Shown here: piece after piece, positions 15,901 to 23,656 of the stretch | How positions within the stretch are numbered: the first letter of the stretch is position 1 | Layout: every line of letters begins with the position of its first letter | Source: CTSoil-075 sp964292325 | GTDB taxonomy: Bacteria; Bacillota; Negativicutes; DSM-13327 | DNA: 27,321 nt | Direction: 5' to 3' | NCBI GenBank assembly: GCA_964292325.1 | Contig: CAXYVG010000050.1 | Span: 1-27,321 of the forward strand | Translations under genes and position numbers: made by a program | Notes under the pieces: generated by a model | Database searches by the model: none | What the model saw: the letters and a program-made list of their open reading frames with translations, nothing else | What the model was told of the DNA's origin: nothing

Positions 15901-17215
15901 CACCTACGCCTTTTGCCGTGATATCCGCATCACCACGACCTTGCCATCCGGGGAGAAAATTTTCCAACATGGCTAAATCAATCTGCTGCGCCGTAGCATG
16001 TAGCTGATACATCCCGGTTGCTAGTTCGATTATGCCTGCAGCATTTACATGACCACCGAATATATCACCACTGCCACTATGAATCATGAGTTTTTGATTG
16101 GCCATCTGTACATTGGCCTGCACATTATAAGTCTGGTAGCCCGCAACCTCAGCTGCTGCCCAGCTGACATCACCACTCACAATCGGATTCTTGATACTGC
16201 CTGTAACGTCAGCCTTAAATGCTAATTTCCCATTAAACGGAAAATCACTTGTTACCACATTCGGATTAAATTCAGCTGACTTCATCACCAAATTTACGAT
16301 GGGTTCACTTGTGTCAATGCGAATGTTACCTCGTACATCAAGCGGTTGCTCCAATAGTTTCCCATTGGCATATATGTATACTTTTTTATTAGTAAAAGCA
16401 ATATTTCCTTGCACCTCAGATACGGACATGCCATCGATGTTCAGTTCTACCTTATCTAGACTAGCTTCACCAGCCCACTCTATATTTTCCTGTTCTTTTG
16501 CTAGCGTAACCGTAATATCTTTCACGTTACCTCCGCGTAATCCTAGTGACTCTGCCGGCAAAAGATTTTGATAATCAGCAATCGGCAGCTGATTTGCCAA
16601 AATCGTTATGGTACTACGTCCTTTACTATTGACAATCCCTTTTGCATAAATTGTACCTTCATTATGAATTCCTTGCAGTGCAAGCTGCATGGACGGATTA
16701 TTCGCACAATCTACATTCCCATTGATATCTTCCATGCTCCATACTTCACCCAAGGCATTCACTATGGCCGTACCATGGTGTAATGTTACGTTACCTCGAA
16801 AAGAAGAAAATTCCTTATCATCATCAGCTTTTATGATATCTTGTACATTCCAATACCCACTACTGGTTTGCAGCAGCCACAAAGTAGGATTTTGTACTGC
16901 TACATCGGAAATCGCAGCAACCACAGCCTGCCCACGTAAAATGCTGAGTGGACTATAGGTAAGTGTTACTTTCTCACTAGCAGCCAGTGCGCGTGACTGT
17001 TTATCATAAATTGTAATATCATGTATCGTAATCGTATTATAAGAAGTAATCTCAATTTTCCCTATATCTACCGCACTTCCAAGGGCATTACTAATCGTTG
17101 TCTTTATGATACCCTGTGCATTCATCATCACTTCCTGGCTCTTACTGCTCCACCAAAAGGAAATGGCAGCCACCATGATAGCCAGTAATAACAATGCTAT
17201 TATTTTTCGTTTCAT
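12908..17215 (-). CDS. tamB: TamB/AsmA-like intermembrane phospholipid bridge protein
   Basis: A 1435-residue protein with one N-terminal membrane anchor (about 5-22) and a long periplasmic body of repeating beta-strand units, many with a G-x-I/V-T-G-T-L-x-N-P or similar turn (for example VTGTLDNPSMAG and LTGTLTNPDVEG). The C-terminal domain of the TamB/DUF490 family includes the LRAVRGSVNYLR and LTSDPVMRQQEILSLL regions and ends in a barrel-like strand, RFRF. TamB-type proteins form a hydrophobic groove spanning the periplasm, now thought to carry phospholipids to the outer membrane. GGAGGGG precedes ATG 17215. No tamA is present nearby; BamA, four genes on, is the likely outer-membrane partner. 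Its proximity to mlaEFD fits opposing lipid flows. Confidence 0.93.
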   Translation of the reverse strand: MKRKIIALLLLAIMVAAISFWWSSKSQEVMMNAQGIIKTTISNALGSAVDIGKIEITSYNTITIHDITIYDKQSRALAASEKVTLTYSPLSILRGQAVVAAISDVAVQNPTLWLLQTSSGYWNVQDIIKADDDKEFSSFRGNVTLHHGTAIVNALGEVWSMEDINGNVDCANNPSMQLALQGIHNEGTIYAKGIVNSKGRSTITILANQLPIADYQNLLPAESLGLRGGNVKDITVTLAKEQENIEWAGEASLDKVELNIDGMSVSEVQGNIAFTNKKVYIYANGKLLEQPLDVRGNIRIDTSEPIVNLVMKSAEFNPNVVTSDFPFNGKLAFKADVTGSIKNPIVSGDVSWAAAEVAGYQTYNVQANVQMANQKLMIHSGSGDIFGGHVNAAGIIELATGMYQLHATAQQIDLAMLENFLPGWQGRGDADITAKGVGDVSNADLTGTVAIGQGEITGVAFDSLAAGFYRHGDIIAVDYINLGIAQGMVSASGVVDHQTLNLTAYGHGLALAQLDKQGTGMHSGQGNFAGQITGTLLEPEVVASFSASGGRVFYQPFAEVKGVVHANRQQIVLEDVNLQDGVTQHHVHGTIGLDEQQPINLTVLSEQARAENLVKLLSPGEKLTGNVNNRIVLTGTLTNPDVEGHLLLTDGSFRGQLVAKGEAFYKREQGVTTIAQCSIYSLNTQIRLSGSITVDNELNFDIAAQDIDLERLAANQSYTAAGRAYLDGKLTGNLNNPLFQGRVLADKLRINNQEFSSITSSVAYNGTDIEIQNLSFMQGTGKFNFVGGFTLNTNEVYGNLDMENAEISYILAMAEVPDKGIRGLLNGHIKVNGKAKKPNIWLTGNIKTGSIKKQALDSVNIDASLENNVVTINDLSAMQGNGVLVARGTADLDGSIDLEVGGRDIDAGLVAAFFTTDIEPTGKIGFTAQISGVASNPHTAVSLEIANGGIGSTTFDSLFGLLILDNKEVRINQALMKKGPYQASAYGTIPVAAFSSAGRATANRTEQMDLKVRLDEANLSILPLLTKQVAWAEGKTQGEINVTGTLDNPSMAGNIIVNNGTMKFKVLNEPIQKMDLDISFEGDTINIKKFDGHMGKGMYSLTGTAKLHGMSAPDYDLSLVLNKPEISSKYFTGPIDGNLNFNNKDKQPKLSGKLLFEKDTINIPIIPEAQMMDMNIAFDVQMVVGKKVRFYNPYLYDIAAEGKMNFAGTMNKPDFSGHLRAVRGSVNYLRTRFSILEGSLQFRKFASLEPIVKLSAQATLQQVIVNLNINGPMSALQFNLTSDPVMRQQEILSLLTLRSRYTDKQHSGNSGGVGRDEVVSVIGAGLQIQVVSEVENAFRGALGLDEFRLVQDSTSNVMKKSYTARIQSAAASQESYNIEMSKYLTDKLLLSYTMGVNQANSDLTLRYALTRRTNVNASIDQQSRWWLGVETRFRF

Positions 17216-17269
17216 GCCAATCCCCTCCAGTATACTATAAAAGTCAGTATGATATGATTGCGCCTATAG

Positions 17270-17295
17270 AAAAAGCCGGGGATTTCCCCAGCTTT
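17270..17295 (-). terminator. Probable terminator after tolC
   Basis: A GC-rich stem (17272-17282 with 17285-17295, one mismatch) lies 17 bases after the tolC stop and is followed on the minus strand by TTTTT then CTATAGG. The T-run partly overlaps the stem base, so partial termination before tamB is likely. Confidence 0.6.
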
Positions 17296-17312
17296 CTCCT
17301 TTTGTCAAGTGT

Positions 17313-18602
17313 TTATTTCCCAGCAACAGCAATCCCCATTGCTTTTTCCAAATTTGCTTTACCCGTATTATAATCATATAAAGCTTGAATATAATTCATC
17401 TTCGCTGTTGTTAATGCTACTTGTGCATCAATTACATCGGTATTCGTACCCACACCAGCACTATAACGTACTTGAGCAATTTTCAAGTTTTCTTGACCTT
17501 GCTCCACTGTTACTAGCGAAGTATCAATCCGTTTTTCTGCTTCTGTCATCGTTAGATATGCAGTACGTACTGCTAATTCAATCGTATCTTTGGTCTGCTT
17601 TGCTGTTTCGATGGCTGTCTGCACCGCTGAATCAGCTCTTTTGATTTTCGCGTTGTTCACACCTGCATCAAAAGGAGTCCACGTAGCCGTTAAACCAATC
17701 GACCAAGTATTATTATCCGTTCCCGGGAAGTTTGTATCACTCCAACCAGTACTTGCTGCAGCAGCCACTGTCGGCAATTTTGCTCCTTGCGCACTTTTCA
17801 CAGTTTGTTTTGCTATATCAATATTATATTTAGCCTGAATAGCATCCGGACGATGCTCCAGGGCATACTTTATACTATCGGCAAAAGACATTGTATATTT
17901 TTCATGTTTTAAGTTATCTTTCAATATCACATCGCTTGATAGCGGCAAACCCACTACATTATTAAAACTAGCTACTGCTACATCATACGCATTGCGTGCT
18001 TTCGTTAAAACCTGCTGATCATTAGCTAATGCTACTTGCGAAGCCAATACATCGGTTTTCGCTACCGTACCTACCGCATATTGCGCTTGAACATTTGCCA
18101 AATGCGCTGTCATTTGATCCACTGTTTCTTGGTCTACTCTGACGGCATTTTGCGTCTGTAAAACGGTAAAATATGTAGTTGTCGCATTCAATTTGATCCG
18201 TTGTTTGCTTTCCTCAACACTCAAATCTGATACTTTTAAACTAAGCTTAGCGGATTCAATTGCACTTTCGGTTTGTCCGCCTGTATATAAATTCATACCT
18301 ACGGTTATATTATTAGTAAAATTATTAGTAGCAAAACTGTCAATACTTTTAGCACGTTTATCAGAATGAGTTAATGTTACCGATGCTCCCTTAGCACCTT
18401 TGGCAACATCAATCGCCTGCTCTGCGCTATCTCTCGCCATATTTGCCAGCTTAATTGCTGAATTATTCTTTAAAGCCATCGCAATGCTCTCTTCGAGAGT
18501 CATCTCTACCGGAGCAGCAAATCCTACTACTGTATGTAACATTAGGAAGCCTCCGGTTAGCGCTGTTACTAAACGTTTCTTCCAATGAGTTTGTCTGATC
18601 AT
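17313..18602 (-). CDS. tolC: TolC-family outer-membrane efflux protein
   Basis: A 429-residue outer-membrane channel-tunnel protein that acts with inner-membrane exporters for efflux or type I secretion. The start at ATG 18602 is supported by GAGGGGG eight bases upstream. Residues 1-30 form a signal peptide (ending GFAAP). Two tandem outer-membrane-efflux repeats follow, each starting with a TLEESIAMALKNN-type helix (second copy SFADSIKYALEHRP). They contain long coiled-coil helices and the short barrel strands (VGMNLYTGG; IGLTATWTPFDAG). The pattern YSAGVGTNTDVIDAQVALT is characteristic. There is no cysteine lipobox. A perfect consensus promoter directly upstream indicates strong, independent expression; no inner-membrane pump or adaptor is in this window. 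Confidence 0.92.
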   Translation of the reverse strand: MIRQTHWKKRLVTALTGGFLMLHTVVGFAAPVEMTLEESIAMALKNNSAIKLANMARDSAEQAIDVAKGAKGASVTLTHSDKRAKSIDSFATNNFTNNITVGMNLYTGGQTESAIESAKLSLKVSDLSVEESKQRIKLNATTTYFTVLQTQNAVRVDQETVDQMTAHLANVQAQYAVGTVAKTDVLASQVALANDQQVLTKARNAYDVAVASFNNVVGLPLSSDVILKDNLKHEKYTMSFADSIKYALEHRPDAIQAKYNIDIAKQTVKSAQGAKLPTVAAAASTGWSDTNFPGTDNNTWSIGLTATWTPFDAGVNNAKIKRADSAVQTAIETAKQTKDTIELAVRTAYLTMTEAEKRIDTSLVTVEQGQENLKIAQVRYSAGVGTNTDVIDAQVALTTAKMNYIQALYDYNTGKANLEKAMGIAVAGK

Positions 18603-18657
18603 TTCTAAATCCCCCTCAGTTTTTACGCCCATTTGACTATGCAGTCAGGATATTTCT

Positions 18658-18686
18658 ATTATATGGTGAAAGACAATATGTGTCAA
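18658..18686 (-). promoter_or_regulatory. Perfect consensus sigma-A promoter of tolC
   Basis: On the minus strand TTGACA (18681-18686) and TATAAT (18658-18663) are exactly 17 bases apart, matching consensus at all 12 positions. The -35 begins about 15 bases after the mlaD stop, and the tolC start lies about 55 bases downstream of the -10. Confidence 0.85.
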
Positions 18687-18700
18687 TAAGAAATGCGACA

Positions 18701-19975
18701 TTAAAAGTTTTGCCCCACTCCAAGGTATGTCCTTTTTTCAGCCGCTTTATTTATACTATCCGTCTCTCCAATTAGAAACGTATTCGGATTCAATTGATAC
18801 TGCGTACGTAACTTTACTCTTACATCATTCGGATCATACACATCGACTGATAGTTTTAGTTGTTTACCTAGCTTTGTATCAACACCCATGCCGACTTTGC
18901 TTTCGACGATACCAGCGCGCGTCGCAAACTCCTCATCCCCCTTGCCAATCTGCAAGTTTCCTTTACTGCTGTCACCAATTCCTGTCACACCAATGATGGC
19001 AAAATCCTTCGGCGAAGTATTGATTCTCATACCCACATTGGTATGATATTTCCCGCTCGTACGGTCGTACAGTTCTTCCACTCCAGTCTTCACGCTGATA
19101 GAGTCCACTTTCGACAACATTTTATTTGCCTTTTCACTAACCGAGCGGGCATTTCTAAGTGTTTCTTTAATATTCTTGGCTGTTTCTGGATCGGTTACAA
19201 CACCGTCAAGAGCGGCAGCCATTTTTTCGATACGGGCACTGGTACTTTTAATGTTTTGAATGGTTTCACGCAAATCTCGAACCGTCTGTCCGTCATTATC
19301 AATGCCAATCATCATCGCATCGACTCGCCCTGCTACATCCCGTAGTGTAATTGCCATCTCACTAAGATTGCTCATCATCGTATTGACATTGCCTTCATTA
19401 TTTTCAGCCATCCGTGCTAATGCAGCGCTCATTGCGTCCAAATTGGCAGTAATGTTTTTCGCATTTAGTAGCGCTTCTTTGATGGCTGCCTTGACTTTGT
19501 CATCGCCTATAATTTCATTGATCGATTTGACTAACTGATGAATCTCGCCAAGCACCTTATCTGAAGAAGCGACCAATTGATCAAATCCCTGGATATCCTC
19601 GCCACGAACGATAGCATTTGGCGGTAAAAAACCGGTTTGATGATACGGCGGAGAGATATTAATATATTTTTCCCCTACCAATCCCTCTGAACCAATCGTA
19701 AACTTAGACCCCTCTGGAATCTTCACCCCGGGATTGATCATAGCTATTACTTTGACGCCCTCAGGTAAGACTGTAATTTCTTTTACCTGACCAATATCCA
19801 CCCCTGCATAGCGCAGGATATTCCCTTGCTTTAAGCCATTTACTTGCGGAAATATGATTTGCATTGGATACCCTTTATCACCAAAGCTAAAACTACCTAA
19901 ATTTATAATGATATATGCTAACATCAATAATGCGACAATACTGACTGAGCCTACTTTGGCTTCTGTACTGATCAT
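18701..19975 (-). CDS. mlaD: Elongated MlaD, MCE-domain phospholipid transport protein
   Basis: A 424-residue MCE protein. One N-terminal membrane helix (about 8-28) is followed by the MCE domain (about 35-112: QVNGLKQGNILRYAGVDIGQ...GSEGLVGEKYINISP), a long helical region (about 130-320) that would form the hydrophobic channel of the hexamer, and a strand-rich C-terminal region (about 325-424) ending in phenylalanine (YLGVGQNF) like an outer-membrane barrel. E. coli MlaD has only about 183 residues. This matches the elongated, transenvelope MlaD type described in Veillonella parvula (Grasekamp et al. 2023, cited from memory), which works without MlaA or MlaC. The start overlaps the mlaF stop by four bases (ATGA), indicating tight coupling. 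Confidence 0.92.
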   Translation of the reverse strand: MISTEAKVGSVSIVALLMLAYIIINLGSFSFGDKGYPMQIIFPQVNGLKQGNILRYAGVDIGQVKEITVLPEGVKVIAMINPGVKIPEGSKFTIGSEGLVGEKYINISPPYHQTGFLPPNAIVRGEDIQGFDQLVASSDKVLGEIHQLVKSINEIIGDDKVKAAIKEALLNAKNITANLDAMSAALARMAENNEGNVNTMMSNLSEMAITLRDVAGRVDAMMIGIDNDGQTVRDLRETIQNIKSTSARIEKMAAALDGVVTDPETAKNIKETLRNARSVSEKANKMLSKVDSISVKTGVEELYDRTSGKYHTNVGMRINTSPKDFAIIGVTGIGDSSKGNLQIGKGDEEFATRAGIVESKVGMGVDTKLGKQLKLSVDVYDPNDVRVKLRTQYQLNPNTFLIGETDSINKAAEKRTYLGVGQNF

Positions 19976-20736
19976 AATAACTCCGACCTCCTTCGTGCAT
20001 AAGCGCCAGGTGATTTTAAACCATGAATAAACTGCTGAACTAACGGATTTTCCGATTGCTTGATTTGCTCTACACTGCCCATTTCAATAATGCGTCCGTC
20101 ATGAATCATTGCGATGCGATCGGCAATCGCAAAAGCACTCGACATATGGTGAGTGACGACGACGGATGTAACGCCTAGCATACGTTTCGTATTGATCGTT
20201 AAACGGTCAATCGTTCCTGACATAATCGGATCAAGACCTGCAGTCGGCTCATCATATAAGATAATCTCAGGTTTCATCGCAATAGCTCTCGCTAAACTGA
20301 CTCTTTTTTTCATGCCACCGGATAGTTCATTGGGCATCACGTCTTCTTTTCCTGTCAGTCCTACCATTCGCAAATTGCGTGATACAATTTTTTCAATTTC
20401 TTTTTCTGGTAAATCTGTATGTTCACGTAGTCCAAAGGCGACATTCTCCCCGACTGTCATCGAGTCGAATAATGCTGAATACTGAAATACCATCCCCATA
20501 CCAATCCGAATTTTATTTAATTCATCTTCGCTAAGCGAAGATATTTCTTGCCCTTTAACCCAAATTTCACCGCTTGTTGGTTGTAACAAACCAATAATCA
20601 GACGCAATATGGTGCTTTTACCCGAACCACTAGGTCCAATAATTACCATGGTTTCGCCTTTTGTGATTTCGAGATTGATATCTTGCAGTATTTGTTTACC
20701 ACGAAAACTCATATTAATATTTTGTAGCTTGATCAT
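19972..20736 (-). CDS. mlaF: MlaF, ATPase of the MlaEFD phospholipid transporter
   Basis: A 254-residue ABC ATPase. Walker A is GPSGSGKST (34-42), the Q-loop lies in GMVFQYSALFDSMTV, the signature is LSGGMKKR (the GGM form is typical of MlaF/Ttg2A), Walker B is IILYDEPTAGLDP and the switch His is in VVTHHM. It powers lipid movement through MlaE. A C-terminal tail (about 235-254, FIHGLKSPGAYARRRSELL) resembles the extension through which MlaF subunits contact each other. GTGAGG lies just two bases before ATG 20736, a tight spacing, and GAGGAT lies further up. It overlaps mlaD by four bases. A 144-base gap with hairpins separates it from mlaE, which is unusual for subunits of one complex. Confidence 0.93.
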   Translation of the reverse strand: MIKLQNINMSFRGKQILQDINLEITKGETMVIIGPSGSGKSTILRLIIGLLQPTSGEIWVKGQEISSLSEDELNKIRIGMGMVFQYSALFDSMTVGENVAFGLREHTDLPEKEIEKIVSRNLRMVGLTGKEDVMPNELSGGMKKRVSLARAIAMKPEIILYDEPTAGLDPIMSGTIDRLTINTKRMLGVTSVVVTHHMSSAFAIADRIAMIHDGRIIEMGSVEQIKQSENPLVQQFIHGLKSPGAYARRRSELL

Positions 20737-20788
20737 TGCCTCACCATCCTCGCTGGACTCAGTTTACGAAGTCTTTCGCTATTTTTAC

Positions 20789-20819
20789 GGAATCAGAAAG
20801 TATAATATTTCTTGATTCC
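20789..20819. promoter_or_regulatory. Imperfect palindrome over a possible -10 upstream of mlaF
   Basis: GGAATCA (20789-20795) and TGATTCC (20813-20819) are perfect inverted repeats, extended inward by GAAA/TTTC with one extra base. The centre is TATAATATT on the plus strand, reading as TATACT-like on the minus strand. This could be an operator overlapping a promoter for mlaF-mlaD. No convincing -35 is visible. Confidence 0.35.
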
Positions 20820-20838
20820 AAGTAAGAACGACTAAGGC

Positions 20839-20880
20839 TTCGACCATCGTCTGAAGACTTGGTCGAAACCAAGTCTTTTT
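20839..20880 (+). terminator. Plus-strand terminator with competing hairpin at the mlaE 3' end
   Basis: AAGACTTGGT (20854-20863) pairs with ACCAAGTCTT (20868-20877), followed on the plus strand by a T-run into the mlaE stop region, so it would stop antisense transcripts. TTCGACCA (20839-20846) can instead pair with TGGTCGAA (20860-20867), which overlaps the first stem, giving two exclusive folds. On the minus strand no T-run follows, so mlaE transcripts may read through. Confidence 0.6.
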
Positions 20881-21654
20881 TTATCGATATAGTATCATCG
20901 ATAAAAAATAATTGCTAATAAAGATTATGATAATCGAACTCACTACTGAAGCAGTTGTCGCACGTCCTACCCCTTCCGCTCCTTGCTGTGCATGTAGTCC
21001 TTTATAGCAACCAATGATGGCAATGGTGCCACCAAAAAATACCGATTTGATTAATCCACCAATTACATCATAACTATCGGCAAATATTTTAATCGAATTG
21101 AGGTATGTGAAAGAGCTGATCCCTGCATATAAGGTTGCTACCAAATATCCACCTATCGTACCAATCACATCGGCAAAGATGACAAGGATCGGTAGCATTA
21201 TCAGGCAGGCTAATAACCTTGGCACAACCAAATAGCCAATGGGATTGACTGCCATCACTCGAAGGGCATCAATTTGCTCCGTTACTTTCATAGAACCAAT
21301 TTCGGCCGCAATCGCTGCCCCTACACGACCGGCGACCACCACACCCGTCAACACTGGCGATAATTCACGCGCCATGGAAATCGCCACAATTCCACCAATG
21401 GAGGACTGAGCGCCATATTTCATAAATTCATGGGCAGTTTGTAATGTAATAACCATCCCCGTAAATAAAATCGTTAGTAACACAATAGGCAGGGAATCCA
21501 CTCCCAGATGGACCATTTGTTGCAATACATGTCGCATTTTAGGCCTTTGACGCAAATAATATAATACTTGGGCAAGAAGTATGACAATACGCCCGATGTT
21601 TTCGGCACTGTGCATGACTTGTCGTCCGATTTTCTCCAATATATGTATAATCAT
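20881..21654 (-). CDS. mlaE: MlaE-family ABC permease (phospholipid transport)
   Basis: A 257-residue permease of the MlaE family, the inner-membrane core of the MlaEFD lipid transporter. It has an N-terminal amphipathic helix (about 1-40) and five or so membrane segments (about 53-78, 88-115, 140-175, 195-225, 235-255). The family signature is clear: ARELSPVLTGVVVAGRVGAA then AAEIGSMKVTEQIDALRVM (about 94-133). Length and layout match E. coli MlaE (260 residues). GAGGG lies eight bases before ATG 21654. It is bounded by two hairpins with identical 9-base arms, one terminating transcripts from upstream and one pointing the other way, so it seems to be an insulated unit with its own promoter in the 110-base upstream gap. 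Confidence 0.94.
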   Translation of the reverse strand: MIIHILEKIGRQVMHSAENIGRIVILLAQVLYYLRQRPKMRHVLQQMVHLGVDSLPIVLLTILFTGMVITLQTAHEFMKYGAQSSIGGIVAISMARELSPVLTGVVVAGRVGAAIAAEIGSMKVTEQIDALRVMAVNPIGYLVVPRLLACLIMLPILVIFADVIGTIGGYLVATLYAGISSFTYLNSIKIFADSYDVIGGLIKSVFFGGTIAIIGCYKGLHAQQGAEGVGRATTASVVSSIIIIFISNYFLSMILYR

Positions 21655-21677
21655 AATTCATCCCTCACATTAGAAAC

Positions 21678-21721
21678 AATATTGCAGTATTTATGATGTT
21701 TTTATCATATTATGCAATATT
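21678..21721. promoter_or_regulatory. Nested dyad in the mlaE leader
   Basis: AATATTGCA (21678-21686) and TGCAATATT (21713-21721) are a perfect 9-base inverted repeat; nested inside, TATGAT (21692-21697) pairs with ATCATA (21704-21709) around a six-base loop. It lies 24-67 bases before mlaE, where its promoter must be, so it may be an operator or a leader hairpin. Confidence 0.4.
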
Positions 21722-21766
21722 CCATATAAAAATTAAATTCCCTGCGTTTATCCCCCATATAATCAC

Positions 21767-21794
21767 AAAAAAGACTTGGCCTTCGCCAAGTCTT
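21767..21794 (-). terminator. Intrinsic terminator after the S55 peptidase gene
   Basis: AAGACTTGGC (21771-21780) and GCCAAGTCTT (21785-21794) form a perfect 10-base stem with a four-base loop; on the minus strand the stem runs into TTTTTT. It begins 11 bases after the stop of the S55 gene and closes that transcript before mlaE. Confidence 0.88.
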
Positions 21795-21804
21795 GGTTAT
21801 GAAT

Positions 21805-23649
21805 TTATTTTACTTTCGGTTTTTCTACAGTAATCATCACTTGTGCATCTCCACTAATAATATAATCAGTGGCAAGGCTACTTTTACTTTTACCTTTGCC
21901 TTTCTTTCTCTTATCCGGCTCAGTAGTATCTTTACTATCTTTACTGTCTTTTTTATTCGTACGATCTGCAATGCTCAGTACTTTTGTATCTTGTTTGTTG
22001 ATTTCAGTATTCAGTGCTATTTTTTTGCCTTGACTCACATCGCCGGTATTCATATCAATATCACTATTAAGATCCAAAAGTTCTACAACAATATCATTGT
22101 TATGATCCCGTGCAACGAATTCTTTAATGATATCATCAAATTTTTTGTTTTTGTCTTTCAGTTTACTCAATAAGAATACCTCTTCGCCTCCCCCTTGCTG
22201 TTTCGTCAATAACTGGATGACCGGCACTATACCGCCACCTCGCACTTCTAAGGTTAATGACCCTTCCGGTTGTTCACTCGGAATGGTAAAAGACACAGTG
22301 CGTGTAATGACTTCACCACGAAACGGTTTGAGTTTGACGTTAAGCTCTATCTTTTCGCCTGGACGCGCCGTAAGATTTTTGCTTTGCGCCTCAATAATAT
22401 TAGCAGTTTTTCGTTGATTCTCTACCGAAACATTGACCTTAATATCCATAATATCTACCGGATGGTATGGATTGTTTGCCAGCATAGAGATGGCATCAAA
22501 AAATTCGCTAATCGCCGCCTCACCAATACTGGCTGGAGTATAAAACATATTCTCTCTTTTAAAGGTTTCGCCCGGCATATTCCGAGCAGTAATTTCAAAG
22601 CTAACTTTAGCCGTTCCGGGTCCTATTCGATCCATCGCTTTGTCAATTACATTAAATACAGTAGTTGCCGCTAAAACAGGAGCTAATTGCTCATCTTGTA
22701 CCACTTGGACTGCCGCATCCTGCGTTTTTCCTGTACTATGATCCGTCGCGATAATGCGCATAGGGATCACGGATGGGTACTTGTCGAGTTGCCCTGCTAC
22801 TCCCACACTACGATCTTGATTAATTAAACCGACTGCTTCCCCTGTAGTCCCTACTTTAAATGAGTTTTCGAGACCACTGATCGTGGTATAAATATAAGCA
22901 TTGGTCATAAAATAACCACTATTGCCTTTTCTCAGAAACGGATGACCAAAAGCCAATACCTTTTTATCATCAATTGCCGTAACCGTTCCTAGCGCTCCTA
23001 CACTCACATCCCCGCGAACAACCTGCACACCAATTGCACTACCAGGTTCAAGAGATCCGATTGCTACGCCTTCTGGAATATCGCCGACTTCATAAGGCAC
23101 TAGATTCAGAGGTTTTAGTTTGTCTTGCAGCATCAGTAATGCATGTTCGCTAAACCCTGCTACCATGAGTGGTGTCGATAGTTTTTCAAAACCGGGAACA
23201 TCATTCGCTGCCAATAAGCTAGCATTATGTGTATCAGGTAGATCCCATAATTTTAGCATATCGCCAATTGGCGTAACCATACCAATTTTATGATCAGTCA
23301 ATGACCATCCCAAAGCTACCGCTCCAACTAATTTGTTATTGATATATACTGGGCTACCACTCATACCTTGCGCAATTCCGCCTGTACGATCAATGACATC
23401 ACCAAACGTACGCACTAAAATTAAATCACCAGAAGCACCTTTATTTTTCATAATGCCGATGACTTCTATCCCGAACTCTTCTATTTTGGTACCATTCACT
23501 ACCGTTTTGGCAATTCCCTTCATGCCAGGCTTAATATCCTCTACATTCATCGTTTCAGGTGCCGCGAATACAACTGTCATGGGTAGTATCAATAAAAAAG
23601 CAAGCAGTGCCAGACGACACTGCCTGAATATTTTTCCCAAATATATCAT
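21805..23649 (-). CDS. Exported SpoIVB-type (S55) serine peptidase domain protein
   Basis: About 614 residues with a signal peptide (about 1-30, ending VFAAP). Residues 35-240 carry the SpoIVB peptidase S55 domain: MKGIAKTVVNGTKIEEFG at the start, then GGIAQGMSGSPVYI with the probable nucleophile Ser97, and later VLAFGHPFLRKGNSG. The middle and C-terminal parts are beta-rich and unassigned, and the last 70 residues include a Lys/Ser/Asp-rich low-complexity stretch (KKDSKDSKDTTEPDKRKKGK). It lacks the PDZ-plus-S55 layout and length of sporulation SpoIVB (about 425 residues), so a sporulation role should not be assumed. AGAGAGG directly abuts ATG 23649; an in-frame TTG at 23640 has better spacing and may be the true start. 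It follows the small lipoyl-fold gene by seven bases. Confidence 0.8.
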   Translation of the reverse strand: MIYLGKIFRQCRLALLAFLLILPMTVVFAAPETMNVEDIKPGMKGIAKTVVNGTKIEEFGIEVIGIMKNKGASGDLILVRTFGDVIDRTGGIAQGMSGSPVYINNKLVGAVALGWSLTDHKIGMVTPIGDMLKLWDLPDTHNASLLAANDVPGFEKLSTPLMVAGFSEHALLMLQDKLKPLNLVPYEVGDIPEGVAIGSLEPGSAIGVQVVRGDVSVGALGTVTAIDDKKVLAFGHPFLRKGNSGYFMTNAYIYTTISGLENSFKVGTTGEAVGLINQDRSVGVAGQLDKYPSVIPMRIIATDHSTGKTQDAAVQVVQDEQLAPVLAATTVFNVIDKAMDRIGPGTAKVSFEITARNMPGETFKRENMFYTPASIGEAAISEFFDAISMLANNPYHPVDIMDIKVNVSVENQRKTANIIEAQSKNLTARPGEKIELNVKLKPFRGEVITRTVSFTIPSEQPEGSLTLEVRGGGIVPVIQLLTKQQGGGEEVFLLSKLKDKNKKFDDIIKEFVARDHNNDIVVELLDLNSDIDMNTGDVSQGKKIALNTEINKQDTKVLSIADRTNKKDSKDSKDTTEPDKRKKGKGKSKSSLATDYIISGDAQVMITVEKPKVK

Positions 23650-23656
23650 CCTCTCT

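Noticed and set aside
17216..17269. Promoter directly before tamB (TATACT-like box)
   Set aside because: No recognisable -35, and the box lies nearly on the ribosome-binding site.
21805..23649. Identification as sporulation protein SpoIVB
   Set aside because: The S55 domain is shared, but the length, lack of an evident PDZ layout and envelope-gene context differ; the name would mislead.
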